Source of the DNA: Pseudonocardia halophobica
GTDB lineage: Bacteria; Actinomycetota; Actinomycetes; Mycobacteriales; Pseudonocardiaceae
Length of the DNA: 64,000 bases
Assembly: GCF_027922425.1 (NCBI RefSeq)
Contig: NZ_BSFQ01000002.1
Span: 310,001 to 374,000, forward strand
Direction of reading: 5' to 3'
Below are positions 50,528-59,446 of this stretch, one piece after another. A model generated the notes under the pieces. The model made no database searches and was not told where the DNA came from. It was given only the letters and a program-made list of their open reading frames with translations. Position 1 is the first letter of the stretch. The number at the start of each line of letters is the position of its first letter. A program made the translations under genes and the position numbers.

Positions 50528-51451
50528 TCAGCCCCGGGCCCAGCTGGAGTCCGCGGGCGCCGGCTCGACGCCCCGGACGTCGGGCAGGGCCATGAGGCGC
50601 TTGTCCTCCTCGTCGTCGACCCACGCCTTCGCGATCTCCTCGCAGGTGGCGAACCAGACGCCGTCGCGGCTCACGATGTGCTCGATGAGGCGCTCGTACC
50701 AGAGGATGTTGTGGGCCTGGCCGATGATCTGCGGGTGCACGCAGGAGGCGAACACCGGGTTGTCGACGCGCTCGTAGGCGTAGTCGAAGATGTCCCGCCA
50801 CCGCTGGAAGATCGTCTCCGTGTCCTGCATGCCGGTGGAGACGCCGGTGTAGGCCAGCGGCGGGAAGTCGTCGAGGTACCAGTTGACCGGGATCTCGATC
50901 ACCGAGCTGGCGGTGCCCGCGACGTTGGCCTTCTCCCAGTTGATCTGCCACCGCTGCGGGTGGTACGGGACGAGGTCGCGGGCCATGAGGCTGGTGTCGT
51001 AGAGGAACCCCGACTCCTCGATGATGTCCAGGGTGTTCTCGCTGTAGTCCCAGTACGGCGAGCGGTAGCCCGTCGGGCGCACCCCGAGCACGTTCTTGTA
51101 GCTCTCGAAGGCCAGGTCGACCAGGCGCCGCTCGGTGTCGCGCTCGATCCCGGGCGGGATCTCGTGGTAGTAGCCGTGGTGGCCGATCTCGTGGCCGGCC
51201 TCGACGACCTTGCGGCACTGCTCGGGGAAGGTGTCGACGGAGTGGCCGGGGGTGAACCAGGTCGTCGTGATGTCGTAGCGGGAGTACAGCTCCAGCAGGC
51301 GCGGGACCCCGACCTCCGCACCGAACTGACCGCGGGACATGAAGGACTGGGTCGGACGGTTGAACCCGCCCAGCCACAGCGCCTGGGCGTCGAAGTCGGT
51401 TCCGAGGTTGACGGCGATCTTCTTGCCGGGGGGCAGTTGCAGGTGGCCCAT
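50528..51451 (-). CDS. Polysaccharide-deacetylase (NodB-fold) family hydrolase
   Basis: A 307-residue NodB-fold protein without signal peptide. The metal site is visible as D19 (TDFDAQ), followed by GHEIGHHGYYHE with the two histidines of the HxxxH motif, and the RSPYWDYS region. Cytoplasmic members of this type act on small amides such as allantoin-like or imide compounds (PuuE and cyclic imide hydrolases), rather than on cell-wall polymers. It is read in the same direction as a penicillin-acylase-family gene 21 bases upstream, which also cleaves amides, so they probably form an operon. Confidence 0.85.
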   Translation of the reverse strand: MGHLQLPPGKKIAVNLGTDFDAQALWLGGFNRPTQSFMSRGQFGAEVGVPRLLELYSRYDITTTWFTPGHSVDTFPEQCRKVVEAGHEIGHHGYYHEIPPGIERDTERRLVDLAFESYKNVLGVRPTGYRSPYWDYSENTLDIIEESGFLYDTSLMARDLVPYHPQRWQINWEKANVAGTASSVIEIPVNWYLDDFPPLAYTGVSTGMQDTETIFQRWRDIFDYAYERVDNPVFASCVHPQIIGQAHNILWYERLIEHIVSRDGVWFATCEEIAKAWVDDEEDKRLMALPDVRGVEPAPADSSWARG

Positions 51452-51472
51452 GGATCTCTCCTTCGGGATCGG

Positions 51473-53815
51473 TCAGGATGACGGACGGAGCTCGATGACG
51501 TGTTCGGCGGCGGCGTCGATCCGCTCGCGGCTGTAGAGCAGGGGGAACGCCTCGTCACGGCTCCACGGCCCGAACAGGTCCGTGGCGTGCGGGTCGTCGA
51601 GCCGCCCGGACTGTCCGGGGGCGTTCATCGCCAGGGACGAGTCCCATTCGCCGACGTCGACGACGAGCCGGAAGGTCGCCCCTGCGCTCTGCACGAAGTT
51701 CGGTCCGTAGGCGGTGTTGCCGACGGTGTCGCCGCTGCCGCCACGCGGCTCCGGCCCCGCGACGAGCTGCTCCCCGGGTACGTCGGTGAGCAGCGCCGCG
51801 AGCGGGTGCCGGGCCTGGGCGACGTGCAGCCGGCCCCAGCGCCAGGTCGCGCGATCCGGGCCGAGCAGCTCGGCGAGCTCGGCCACGGCGGCGGGCAGCG
51901 TCCACGCGACCGTCTCGGCGAGGAACTTGTCGGGGTTGGGGCCGAGCCGCGTACCGGGGTTCTCGACGAGCTCCAGGTCGATCCGGGCGTCGGCGAGCAG
52001 GTCCTCCGCGGGGGAGATGCGGGCGGCCGTCTCCGCGGGGTTCGCCACGTGCTCCTCGAGTGCCCGGGCCAGCAGGGCGGGCCGCAGGTGTCGGCGGTAC
52101 CAGACCTCGAACACCGCGGCGGCGGCCGAGTCGGCGGTGAGGGTCCCGTCCCAGTCGAGGAGCAGGGCGAGCCCGTCGGTGTCGCCGGGGACGTCCAGCT
52201 CGCGGACCCGGGCGAGGATGCGCCGAGCGGGGGTGCTCAGGTAGTCGCCCTGGAGCGCGACCATGGACTCGGGCGTGGCGTCCGTCGTCTGCGCGAGCAC
52301 CTCGTCGAGGCGGTGCCGCCGGAAGGGTGCGTACCAGTCGTAGGTGACGTGCCGGTCGGCTGGGAAGTCCTCGGGCAGGTTGCACTCGTTGGCCGTGGCG
52401 AGGAACCCCTGCTCCGGGTTCACGGCGCCGGGGAGCTGGTCGGCGTCGTAGAAGCCCGCCCACTCGTAGCGGCCGTCGCCCGGCACGGGAAGGGTGCCGT
52501 CCCAGTTCGGGCGGATCGGGGTGAGCCCCCCGGTCTTCCAGGCGATGGTGCCCTCGGTGTCGGCGAAGACCTGGTTCTCCGGCGGGGCGCCCCAGCGGTT
52601 CATGGCGGCGAGGAACTCGTCGTGGTTCTGCGCTCGCATGTAGTCCATGCTCCCCAGGTAGGGCGCCATGCCCGGCTCCAGCCACGCGGCCCGGACGACG
52701 AACGCGGTGTGCCGGGAGGGGTCCTGGTGCACGACCGGGCCGTGCCGGGTGAACAGCAGCTCGACCTCGACCCGCTCCCCGCCCCGGACCTCGATCACCT
52801 CCGAGACGCGCTGCATGGGCTCCCAGCGGCCCTGGTACCGGTAGGAGAGTGGGTCGTCCGGGTGGGTCTCGTAGACGTAGAGGTCCTCCTGGTCGATCGC
52901 GAAGATCGTCAGCCCGAACGCGATGCGGCCGTTGTGCCCGATGGAGATCCCGGGCAGCGCCGGCTCGCCCCCTCCGATCACGTCGAAGCCCGGTGCGGAG
53001 AGGTGCGCGATGTAGCGCAGACCGGGGAGAGCCGCTGCGGCGCGGTGCGGGTCGTTGGCCAGCAGCGGGCGGCCCGAGCGGGTCCGCGACCCGGCCAGCA
53101 CCCAGTTGTTGCTGCCCTCCGGCAGCACGTCGCCCTGCGCGTCCAGCGGGTCGCGGGGCCCGAACACCGGCGCCGAGGTGGCGAGGTCGTAGACGGCCAG
53201 CACGTCGTCCGGGATGAGGTCGAGGTCCAGCCCTTCGGGGACCGTGAGATCCCGATGCGGTTCGCGGCGCCGCCGCAGTTCCTCGACCTCACGAGGAAGG
53301 TCGCGCAAGGTGCGCGCGCGGGCGACCTCGTCACGCACGTTGTAGAAGAGGCCGTGGCTGCGGATCCGGGCGACGTCCTCGGGCTCCCACCGGGCGGGCT
53401 CGTAGCCGAGCTCCCGGAACTCGACCGGGAGCAGCGAGGGATCGCGCCGGGTCAGCTCCACGAAGGCGTTGATCCCTTCGACGAAGGCGACCGTCGCCCT
53501 CTTGGTGTCCGAGCCGTACGAGAGCCACTCGCGGCGCATGTCCCCGCGGTAGAGGAACAGCCGCGCCGCGCGGTCCCGCTCGACGTGCTCGGCGCCGAAC
53601 ACCTCCGACAACCTGCCCAGGCCGCGCCGACGCCAGAAGTCGATCTGCCACAGCCGGTCCCGGGCCGCGTTGAACCCCTGCGCGCGGAAGGCGTCATAGG
53701 TGTCGGTGGCGTAGATGTGCGGCACGCCCCAGCGGTCGACCACGATCTCCGCCGGCCCCGCCAGCCCGGGCACGGTGTACGACGTTCGTCCCGGTCCGTT
53801 TCGCTGCGCTGCCAC
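51473..53815 (-). CDS. Penicillin acylase-family N-terminal nucleophile hydrolase
   Basis: A 780-residue Ntn hydrolase of the penicillin G/cephalosporin/quorum-quenching acylase family. The junction between the two chains is at G234-S235 (EGSNNWVLAG); S235 would become the N-terminal nucleophile after self-cleavage. Later family blocks are LLANDPHRA, LPGISIGHNGRIAFG and FADTEGTIAWKTGG. GTG at 53815 is chosen because GGAGGG precedes it; the longer frame adds an unconvincing tail. There is no signal peptide, whereas many family members are exported, so it may act on an internal amide. Operon partner of the NodB-fold gene. Confidence 0.87.
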   Translation of the reverse strand: MAAQRNGPGRTSYTVPGLAGPAEIVVDRWGVPHIYATDTYDAFRAQGFNAARDRLWQIDFWRRRGLGRLSEVFGAEHVERDRAARLFLYRGDMRREWLSYGSDTKRATVAFVEGINAFVELTRRDPSLLPVEFRELGYEPARWEPEDVARIRSHGLFYNVRDEVARARTLRDLPREVEELRRRREPHRDLTVPEGLDLDLIPDDVLAVYDLATSAPVFGPRDPLDAQGDVLPEGSNNWVLAGSRTRSGRPLLANDPHRAAAALPGLRYIAHLSAPGFDVIGGGEPALPGISIGHNGRIAFGLTIFAIDQEDLYVYETHPDDPLSYRYQGRWEPMQRVSEVIEVRGGERVEVELLFTRHGPVVHQDPSRHTAFVVRAAWLEPGMAPYLGSMDYMRAQNHDEFLAAMNRWGAPPENQVFADTEGTIAWKTGGLTPIRPNWDGTLPVPGDGRYEWAGFYDADQLPGAVNPEQGFLATANECNLPEDFPADRHVTYDWYAPFRRHRLDEVLAQTTDATPESMVALQGDYLSTPARRILARVRELDVPGDTDGLALLLDWDGTLTADSAAAAVFEVWYRRHLRPALLARALEEHVANPAETAARISPAEDLLADARIDLELVENPGTRLGPNPDKFLAETVAWTLPAAVAELAELLGPDRATWRWGRLHVAQARHPLAALLTDVPGEQLVAGPEPRGGSGDTVGNTAYGPNFVQSAGATFRLVVDVGEWDSSLAMNAPGQSGRLDDPHATDLFGPWSRDEAFPLLYSRERIDAAAEHVIELRPSS

Positions 53816-54015
53816 TGTGCCCTCCAGCCTCGTCGCCGTGTGCTCGACCGAGTCAAGCAAGGGGAAGGGTGGTCGTGTCGGCAGAGTTCCGTGGCGATCC
53901 GGCCGGCCACGCACTGCCCCTTCAGGCAGTGGCCGGGGCCCGAGGTCCCGGTGCTCGCTCGAGTGCGCGGTGGGCTCTTGACCTGAACCCTGGTCGAGGG
54001 TGCACGGTTGGCCAC

Positions 54016-54396
54016 ATGGCTGTCGCGTTCAACCACACCATCGTCGCCACCCGCGACCAGGAGGCCGGTGCGCGTTTCCTCGCCGAGGTGCTCGGGCTGC
54101 CGGCGCCGACCCGCTTCGGGCCGTTCAGCGTCGTGGCGCTACCCGACGGGGCGAGCCTCGACTTCATGGACAGCGAGGAGGTGCATCCGCAGCACTACGC
54201 GTTCCTCGTCTCCGAGTCCGCGTTCGACGCCGTCGTCGGGCGGCTGCGGGAGCGGGGCGTGCCGATCTACGCCGACCCCTGGCACGGCACGCCGGGCCAC
54301 AACACGAACGACGGCGGCCGCGGGGCCTACTTCGACTCCCCGGAGGGCCACAACCTCGAGGTGATCACCCGGCCGTACGGCAGCGGTCAGGCGTAG
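54016..54396 (+). CDS. VOC (glyoxalase/dioxygenase-fold) protein
   Basis: A 126-residue vicinal-oxygen-chelate protein with two beta-alpha-beta-beta-beta modules. Candidate metal ligands are H7 (FNHTIV), H60 (QHYAF) and E115 (HNLEVI), which matches the usual His/His/Glu positions. Such proteins include glyoxalases, dioxygenases and antibiotic-resistance proteins; the small size fits the single-chain dimeric type. It is divergent from the acylase gene. ATG at 54016; no strong ribosome site is visible. Confidence 0.85.
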   Translation: MAVAFNHTIVATRDQEAGARFLAEVLGLPAPTRFGPFSVVALPDGASLDFMDSEEVHPQHYAFLVSESAFDAVVGRLRERGVPIYADPWHGTPGHNTNDGGRGAYFDSPEGHNLEVITRPYGSGQA

Positions 54397-54428
54397 CCCC
54401 ACCCCGGCCGACGACGTGGACCGGGGCC

Positions 54429-55082
54429 TCAGCTCCGCGTGGCCGCCAGCTTCGTCGCGAGGGCGGCGAGGGTCTCCTGCGCCGCGGCGAACTCGGCGGC
54501 GGCTCGGCCGCGCTGGTCCGCGAGGGCAGGGACGGTTTCGGCGAGGCCGAGTGGGACCGTCACGACGGTGACGGCCATGCCGAGCGACGCACCCAGCACG
54601 ATCTCCAGTACCGGGACGGCGTGGTCCCAGCCCTCCTGCGCCGTGCCGGGGTCGTACACCGCGCCCTGGCTGCTCACGACGACCGCCGGGCGGCCTGCGA
54701 GGGGCTGGGTCGGCCCGTCGAACGGGACCGTGACCCCGGGGATGTGGATGTAGTCCAGCCAGGCCTTGAGCGTGGAGGGGACCGAGTAGTTGTAGAGCGG
54801 GGCGCCGACCAGCAGGACGTCCGCGTCGGTCAGCTCCTCGATCAGTTCGCGCTGCAGGGTCTCGGCCTCCAGCGGCGGTGCGGCGCCTGCGGGGCGCAGC
54901 CGGGGAGGCCAGTGCAGTGCCGGGTCCGGGAAGTGGGGGAGCGCGTCGCGGTGCAGGTCACGGCGGAGGACGAGGTGGTCCGGGCCGGCGTTGCGCCAGA
55001 CCTCGGCGAACCGGGCGGTCAACGCCCGCGTGCGGGAATGCTGGAGGTCGGCGGAGGAGTCGAGGTGCAGCAGCGTCGGCAC
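54429..55082 (-). CDS. FMN-dependent NADH-azoreductase-like flavoprotein
   Basis: A 217-residue flavodoxin-fold quinone/azo reductase. The FMN loop is LDSSADLQHSRTR at the N-terminus, and APLYNYSVPSTLKAWLDYI is the classic AzoR segment that contacts the flavin. VVSSQGAVYD follows. It would transfer two electrons from NAD(P)H to quinones or azo compounds as a detoxifying enzyme. It converges with the VOC gene and lies 37 bases downstream of the maleylpyruvate-isomerase-like gene on the same strand, but in a separate reading unit. Confidence 0.87.
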   Translation of the reverse strand: MPTLLHLDSSADLQHSRTRALTARFAEVWRNAGPDHLVLRRDLHRDALPHFPDPALHWPPRLRPAGAAPPLEAETLQRELIEELTDADVLLVGAPLYNYSVPSTLKAWLDYIHIPGVTVPFDGPTQPLAGRPAVVVSSQGAVYDPGTAQEGWDHAVPVLEIVLGASLGMAVTVVTVPLGLAETVPALADQRGRAAAEFAAAQETLAALATKLAATRS

Positions 55083-55119
55083 GAACCCGCACGCTACCTG
55101 CCGGGTCCAGGGCCGGCGC

Positions 55120-55803
55120 TCAGGTTCGTGCGGGCGCGGTGAGGCGGGCGGTGAGGTCGGCGGCTCCGGGGCCGGCCAGCTGGGGCAGGGCGGCGTGGCG
55201 CCCGGTGCACACGAGGAGGAGCGCGGCCATGGGGCCGTGGACCTGCGGGCCCTGGCCGGCGGACCACGGCGTGTCGGTGGCGGTCAGGCGGAACCCGGTC
55301 ACCGCCCGCGTCGCGGGGGCGGGCGGTGGCCATCGCATGGACAGCACCCGGGTCGCGGCGACGGCCGCGGCCGTCGGCGGCATGTCGTGCCTGCAGCCGA
55401 GCGGGATGGCGATGTCCTGGGAGTGGACGAGGATGTCGATGAGTGTCTCGAGCCGGGTGACTCCGAGGGTGTGGCGCCGGGAGCCGACCGTCGCGCGGAT
55501 CTCGGCGACGATCTGCCCGGTCGGCACGGCCGCGGCGCGGCGACGGGCCGCCTCCTGGATCGTGCGGTCCAGGCTGCCGCGCCACCGGGCCAGCGTTGCG
55601 AGCAGGTCGCGGAGGCCGAGCTGTTGCTGGGTCAGGTGCGCGGCGACGTCGCGCACGGTCCAGCCCGTGCACAGCGAGGGCTGCCGCCACTGCTCGTCGG
55701 AGAGACCCTCGAGCAGGTCGGCCAGGCAGCGCCGCTGCGCGTCGATGACCTGCCAGACCTGGTCGGGGTCCATGACGGCGGGGCGGCGCGGCTGGTCGGT
55801 CAT
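55120..55803 (-). CDS. Maleylpyruvate isomerase-family mycothiol-dependent protein
   Basis: A 227-residue DinB-like four-helix protein of the MDMPI group. Family marks are CTGWTVRDVAAHLTQQ near residue 45 and the metal-site histidines in AAHL and in ILVHSQD. Members are mycothiol-dependent isomerases or transferases or are uncharacterised. It overlaps the upstream TetR gene by four bases, so the two are co-transcribed. The presence of this family supports an actinobacterial host. Confidence 0.82.
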   Translation of the reverse strand: MTDQPRRPAVMDPDQVWQVIDAQRRCLADLLEGLSDEQWRQPSLCTGWTVRDVAAHLTQQQLGLRDLLATLARWRGSLDRTIQEAARRRAAAVPTGQIVAEIRATVGSRRHTLGVTRLETLIDILVHSQDIAIPLGCRHDMPPTAAAVAATRVLSMRWPPPAPATRAVTGFRLTATDTPWSAGQGPQVHGPMAALLLVCTGRHAALPQLAGPGAADLTARLTAPART

Positions 55804-56378
55804 GTCGGCACCTCCGTGGGGCGTGGGCGGACCACACCGGTGACGAGCGCTTCGATCTGCGGGTAGGGGTCGAACGCCGGATCGGGAACGGCCAGTTCGT
55901 GCAGGACGATCCCCGTCCAGTGGTTCATGATGATCGGGGCGTCGCGCTCGGGGTCGGTGGAGCCGGCGATACGCAGCCAGTTCATGAACCAGGTGTTGAC
56001 GCGGGCACCGGTCGCCAGGAGTTGAGCCTGGAGCGACGGGTGGATGCCGGCCTCGACCAGGATCGCGTACCGGGCCAGGGTCAGCACGCGCTGTCGGCCG
56101 GTCGCCTCCTGCGCGAACACGGCCAGGGAGCGGGCGAGCTCCTGCGGGGTGACCGGGTACATCCTCGTGGCGAGGTCCTCCCAGTTCGCCCGTTCCCGGG
56201 CGGCGAACCGCTCCACCACCGCGTTGAGCAGGGTGTCCCGGGTGCGGAAGTGGTTCGAGGTGGACCCGGCGGGCAGGCCGGCGGCGGCATCCACCGCGCG
56301 GTGGGTCAGCCCGTGCATCCCGGACCGGCCGAGCACGGAGATCGCGGCGTCGAGGAGCTGCTCCCGACGGCTGCTCAT
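55800..56378 (-). CDS. TetR-family transcriptional regulator
   Basis: A 192-residue TetR protein. Helix-turn-helix around residues 20-43 (GLTHRAVDAAAGLPAGSTSNHF), followed by a helical ligand domain. The PAGSTSNHF recognition helix is of a common actinobacterial type. It heads a two-gene minus-strand operon with the maleylpyruvate-isomerase-like protein. A likely operator lies 29-44 bases before its start, so it probably represses its own operon. Confidence 0.88.
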   Translation of the reverse strand: MSSRREQLLDAAISVLGRSGMHGLTHRAVDAAAGLPAGSTSNHFRTRDTLLNAVVERFAARERANWEDLATRMYPVTPQELARSLAVFAQEATGRQRVLTLARYAILVEAGIHPSLQAQLLATGARVNTWFMNWLRIAGSTDPERDAPIIMNHWTGIVLHELAVPDPAFDPYPQIEALVTGVVRPRPTEVPT

Positions 56379-56406
56379 AGGGGAATACTACGACCGTCGG
56401 TCAGAT

Positions 56407-56422
56407 CACTACAAGCGTAGTG
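56407..56422. promoter_or_regulatory. TetR operator candidate
   Basis: CACTAC-AAGC-GTAGTG is a perfect 6-base inverted repeat with a 4-base centre, 29-44 bases before the TetR start. A further ACTACG half-site at 56387-56392 could bind a second dimer. The position fits autorepression. Confidence 0.55.
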
Positions 56423-56485
56423 GAGGAGAGCCGCCGGGTCCTTGGGGACAGCACCGTTGTGGGCCGGTGGTGTGGAGCTACGACG

Positions 56486-56914
56486 TCAGGCCCAGATCAG
56501 GTTGTCGGCGAGCCCGGATGCCGAGGCTTCGTCGTGAGTGAGCAGCTCGTGCGGGTCGCGACGGAGGGCTTGCAGGACGACGAGCGCCGCGAGGTGACGT
56601 TCGTCGGCCTCGCGGAGCACGCGGGTGCGGGTGCTGCCGGCCGGTCCGACGAAGGCCCGTGGCGTCGGGTGGCTGTGGCAGGTTCCCGCGATCACGGTCC
56701 ACGGCGTGTGGTCGCGCGCGGCCGTCCGGGCGCGCAGGAGGAAGGGCGAGGTTCCGTCGATCCGGCAGTCGAGCCCGGCCCGTCGGACGATCTGGGCGAC
56801 CAGTTGGACGTCGAGGGCGTCGGCTCCGTCGTCCCCGTCGTCCCCGCCGTCGCCGTGGCTGCGGGTCGGCGTCCCGGTCACGCCGCCGATCACCCGCTCC
56901 CGACCAGCCGTCAT
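56486..56914 (-). CDS. Hypothetical protein
   Basis: A 142-residue protein with an Asp/Gly-rich stretch near residues 21-32 (GDGGDDGDDGAD). The rest is mixed and has Trp-Thr-Val-Ile-Ala and a short Cys-His-Ser-His motif (GTCHSHP), but no domain I recognise. Codon use is typical for the genome. ATG at 56914; the ribosome site is weak. It stands between the TetR operator and the PucR gene with no operon partner. Function is unknown, and a non-coding reading is possible. Confidence 0.5.
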   Translation of the reverse strand: MTAGRERVIGGVTGTPTRSHGDGGDDGDDGADALDVQLVAQIVRRAGLDCRIDGTSPFLLRARTAARDHTPWTVIAGTCHSHPTPRAFVGPAGSTRTRVLREADERHLAALVVLQALRRDPHELLTHDEASASGLADNLIWA

Positions 56915-57147
56915 CGTCTCGTCGTCCCTTCACTCGATCGACCCCGGAACCGCACAGGAACTCGGCCCCTCGCTCGGGGTGGGGGCATGAAAGGGTCGGC
57001 AGGGGGAGAGGCGACCCCGCACGCTGTCCGGGTACGTCCCGGACGACATCCACGATGCCGCGGAACCCGCCTCGGGCCACGGGCTGCGGGCCACCAACTG
57101 CGCCCCCGCGGGTTTGCCGAACCTCGGCAAGGTCCGCTGAGGAGGGA
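56915..57147. other. Gap with a possible gene fragment
   Basis: A 233-base gap. On the plus strand, 57015-57140 keeps an open frame ending in TGA that reads GYVPDDIHDAAEPASGHG and NCAPAGLPNLGKVR; it looks like a genuine C-terminus, but I cannot name the family and see no start. It may be the remnant of a deleted gene. Confidence 0.3.
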
Positions 57148-58404
57148 TCAGGTGGGGTCGGGGGCGGGAAGGTCACGTCGGGGCCAGCCGAGCAGGCGGG
57201 CGCCCAGGACGGCGGCGTGCACGGTGAACCGTTGTGCAGGGTCGGTCGGGTCGTAGCCGGTGAGCTCGGCGATGCGCTCCAGCCGGTAGGTCACCGCCCG
57301 CACGGACAGGTGCAGCCGCCGCGCGGTCTCGGTCACCACGCATCCGGTGGCGAAGTAGGCGTCGAGGGTCTCCAGCAGCGGACCGGCGCCGCCGCGTGCC
57401 TTGGCGAGCGGGCTGGCGACGGCCTGCACCAGGTCGGTGATGGCGGGCTGGTCGCGCAGCAGGACCCGGTAGATCAGCAGGTCCTCGGCCCGCACGACGG
57501 GCATCTCCAGCTGCAGGCGCGCGGCCATGCCCAGCGCTTCGCGGGCCTCCTCGTAGGAGCGGGCGATGCCGTAGGAGCCCGGGTACGGCCGGCCCACCGC
57601 GATGCGCCACGGGCCGCCGCGCGGGACGCGGGTCAGGTCGCTGTGCATCAGCTCGCCCAGCCCGTCGCGGAGGGCCCCGGGTGGCCCTGCGGCGGTTTGT
57701 CCGGTCGGTGTGGCGGGCGCGACGACGACGATGCTGCCGTCCTTGGTGGCGACGAGCACGTCGCGGTCCCCGATCCCCTGCACGACCGCCCGCTCCAGGC
57801 TGCTCAACGCGGCCTCCGCGTCGACGAGCCGGCCGGTGGGCGCGGCCAGCGCCACCTGGTGGGGCTGGGCCATGTCCAGCCCGAACGGCTCGGCCCGCTC
57901 GACCAGCGCGCCGATGTCCGCGTCCCCGCGCAGCAGGTCCTCGATCAGTTCGCGCCGCAGCGTCTCCTCGCTGCGCATCATGTCCCGGCGCGCCGCGGTG
58001 TAGCCCTCGGCGAGGCCGGCCACGGCGCGGTCGACCGCGCGCATGACCGCCTCGGCGGCGGTCGCCGTGGTCGCGGCGTCGGGGAACGTCACGACCCCGG
58101 GCAACTCCCGCCACAGCCGCCAGGCCGCCGACAGGTACAGCTGCACGGCGTTCCCGGCGGACACCCCGAGCTCGGCGGCCCGACGGCCGTTGAGCCCGAC
58201 CGCGTCGAGCTCGGCCCTGTCCGGCCGGCGCCCGGTCGTGGCGGCCTCGACCAGCATCGACAGGAACCCCCCGAGCAGCTCGACCGGTACCCCGCCCGCG
58301 CCCTGGCCGGCTTCCTGCGCGACCCGGTGCAACCAGGCGCTCTGCTCCCCGTTCCGTGCTCGCCGGTCGGGCGGGCCACTGGATCCCGTGGTCGGGTGGG
58401 TCAT
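57148..58404 (-). CDS. PucR-family (CdaR-like) transcriptional regulator
   Basis: A 418-residue regulator with a C-terminal PucR helix-turn-helix (LDAYFATGCVVTETARRLHLSVRAVTYRLERI) and a central GGDEF-like region (GPWRIAVGRPYPGSYGIARSYEEAREAL). The N-terminal 150 residues form a helical regulatory part. ATG at 58404 is chosen for the GGAGGAG site; upstream in-frame codons are not supported. PucR-type proteins control purine, ureide, sugar-acid or amino-acid use. No single target operon is adjacent, so its regulon is unclear. Confidence 0.85.
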   Translation of the reverse strand: MTHPTTGSSGPPDRRARNGEQSAWLHRVAQEAGQGAGGVPVELLGGFLSMLVEAATTGRRPDRAELDAVGLNGRRAAELGVSAGNAVQLYLSAAWRLWRELPGVVTFPDAATTATAAEAVMRAVDRAVAGLAEGYTAARRDMMRSEETLRRELIEDLLRGDADIGALVERAEPFGLDMAQPHQVALAAPTGRLVDAEAALSSLERAVVQGIGDRDVLVATKDGSIVVVAPATPTGQTAAGPPGALRDGLGELMHSDLTRVPRGGPWRIAVGRPYPGSYGIARSYEEAREALGMAARLQLEMPVVRAEDLLIYRVLLRDQPAITDLVQAVASPLAKARGGAGPLLETLDAYFATGCVVTETARRLHLSVRAVTYRLERIAELTGYDPTDPAQRFTVHAAVLGARLLGWPRRDLPAPDPT

Positions 58405-58516
58405 CGGTGTCGTTCTCCTCCGCGGCACCTTCGGCGAGGTCCGCCGTGCCGGCTCCCCGTTGCCGGAGACCGGCAACCTTAGCCAGGGGGTCAACCTGCC
58501 GGCAGCATCCTCGTCG

Positions 58517-59020
58517 CTACTCGGTCCCGGGCGCCGCGCGGTAGGGAACCGCACGCATCAGCGTGACCTGCATGGCCTGGCCGTTCGGGAGCGCGTACTC
58601 CACTTTCTCGCCCTGCTGCGTCCCGGGCAGGGCCTGGCCCAGTGGTGAATCCGGCGAGCAGGTCATCAGGTCGTCCGGGTACGCGCCCTCCTCGTGGTGG
58701 GCGAGGAGGAACGTCTCGGTCTCCTGGTCGTCCTCGTAGCGCACGGTCAGCACCATGCCGGGTTCGGCCACGCCGTCGTCCGGAGGATCCTGCCCGACCA
58801 GGGGGTTCTGCAGCAGTTCCTGCAACTTCCGGATCCGGTTCTCGCGCTCCCGACGGTCGGTCAACAGCTGCTGGTCGGTGTTGTGGTCGGCACTGTCCCC
58901 GACGAACTGCTCGGCAGCGGACCCACCGAGTCCCTCGGTGCGCTGCCGCAGCAGCCCGATCAGTTCTGCCTTGAGGTGCTCGTAGGCGCTCGGTGCCAAC
59001 CAGACCTGGGCCTCGGTCAC
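58517..59020 (-). CDS. GreA/GreB-family elongation factor-like protein
   Basis: A 167-residue protein with the two-part Gre layout: an N-terminal coiled coil (about residues 5-75, HLKAELIGLLRQRTEGLGG and TDRRERENRIRKLQELL) and a C-terminal FKBP-like domain (about 85-165, GMVLTVRYEDDQETETFLL, SPDSPLGQAL, GEKVEYALPNG). True GreA has two acidic residues at the coil tip that drive RNA cleavage; here the tip region reads SADHNTD, so the acid pair may be changed. It could be a stress-type RNA polymerase regulator. GTG start. Confidence 0.83.
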   Translation of the reverse strand: MTEAQVWLAPSAYEHLKAELIGLLRQRTEGLGGSAAEQFVGDSADHNTDQQLLTDRRERENRIRKLQELLQNPLVGQDPPDDGVAEPGMVLTVRYEDDQETETFLLAHHEEGAYPDDLMTCSPDSPLGQALPGTQQGEKVEYALPNGQAMQVTLMRAVPYRAAPGTE

Positions 59021-59446
59021 GTCCTTGACTCCTCACGGGAAAGGAAGAGAACCGGATCGACCGCGATTCGAGCGGGCGACCCGGTTGTGGGGAATGCGAA
59101 CGAGCACGGCCCGAAGCGCGTCGGACCGTGCTCGATGACGGTCGAGCCTGTGATCGCTAGATGGAGGCGTCGACCGTTTCCGACTGTCGGCACCCGAATC
59201 TCCCCGGGGCCGGTGGCCGGTACGGCAACGTGTACCACAACCTCCGAAGTCTTCGGCAAATCTTGCCGAGTCCCGGAAACGAGTGCCGGTGCGAGGTTGC
59301 GGGACCTCGCCCTGCCCGCACCGGAGATTCGCGGGCATGGTGGATGGCGGGCCTGCCGACCTCCTCCGTGTGGCGCCACACAGTCGGCAGGCCCACCAGC
59401 TTCTGACCAGCACCGGGCCTCGCCGTACGCCGAGCCCGGTGCGGCC
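59021..59446. other. Gap with nested hairpins between greA-like and small Usp genes
   Basis: A 426-base divergent gap with no convincing gene. It contains CGAGCACGG (59101-59109) paired with CCGTGCTCG (59126-59134), and a large nested hairpin at 59349-59394: 12-base perfect arms GGGCCTGCCGAC and GTCGGCAGGCCC enclose the 14-base palindrome GTGTGGCGCCACAC (59368-59381). No T-run follows, so it is not a simple terminator. The function is unknown. Confidence 0.6.
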
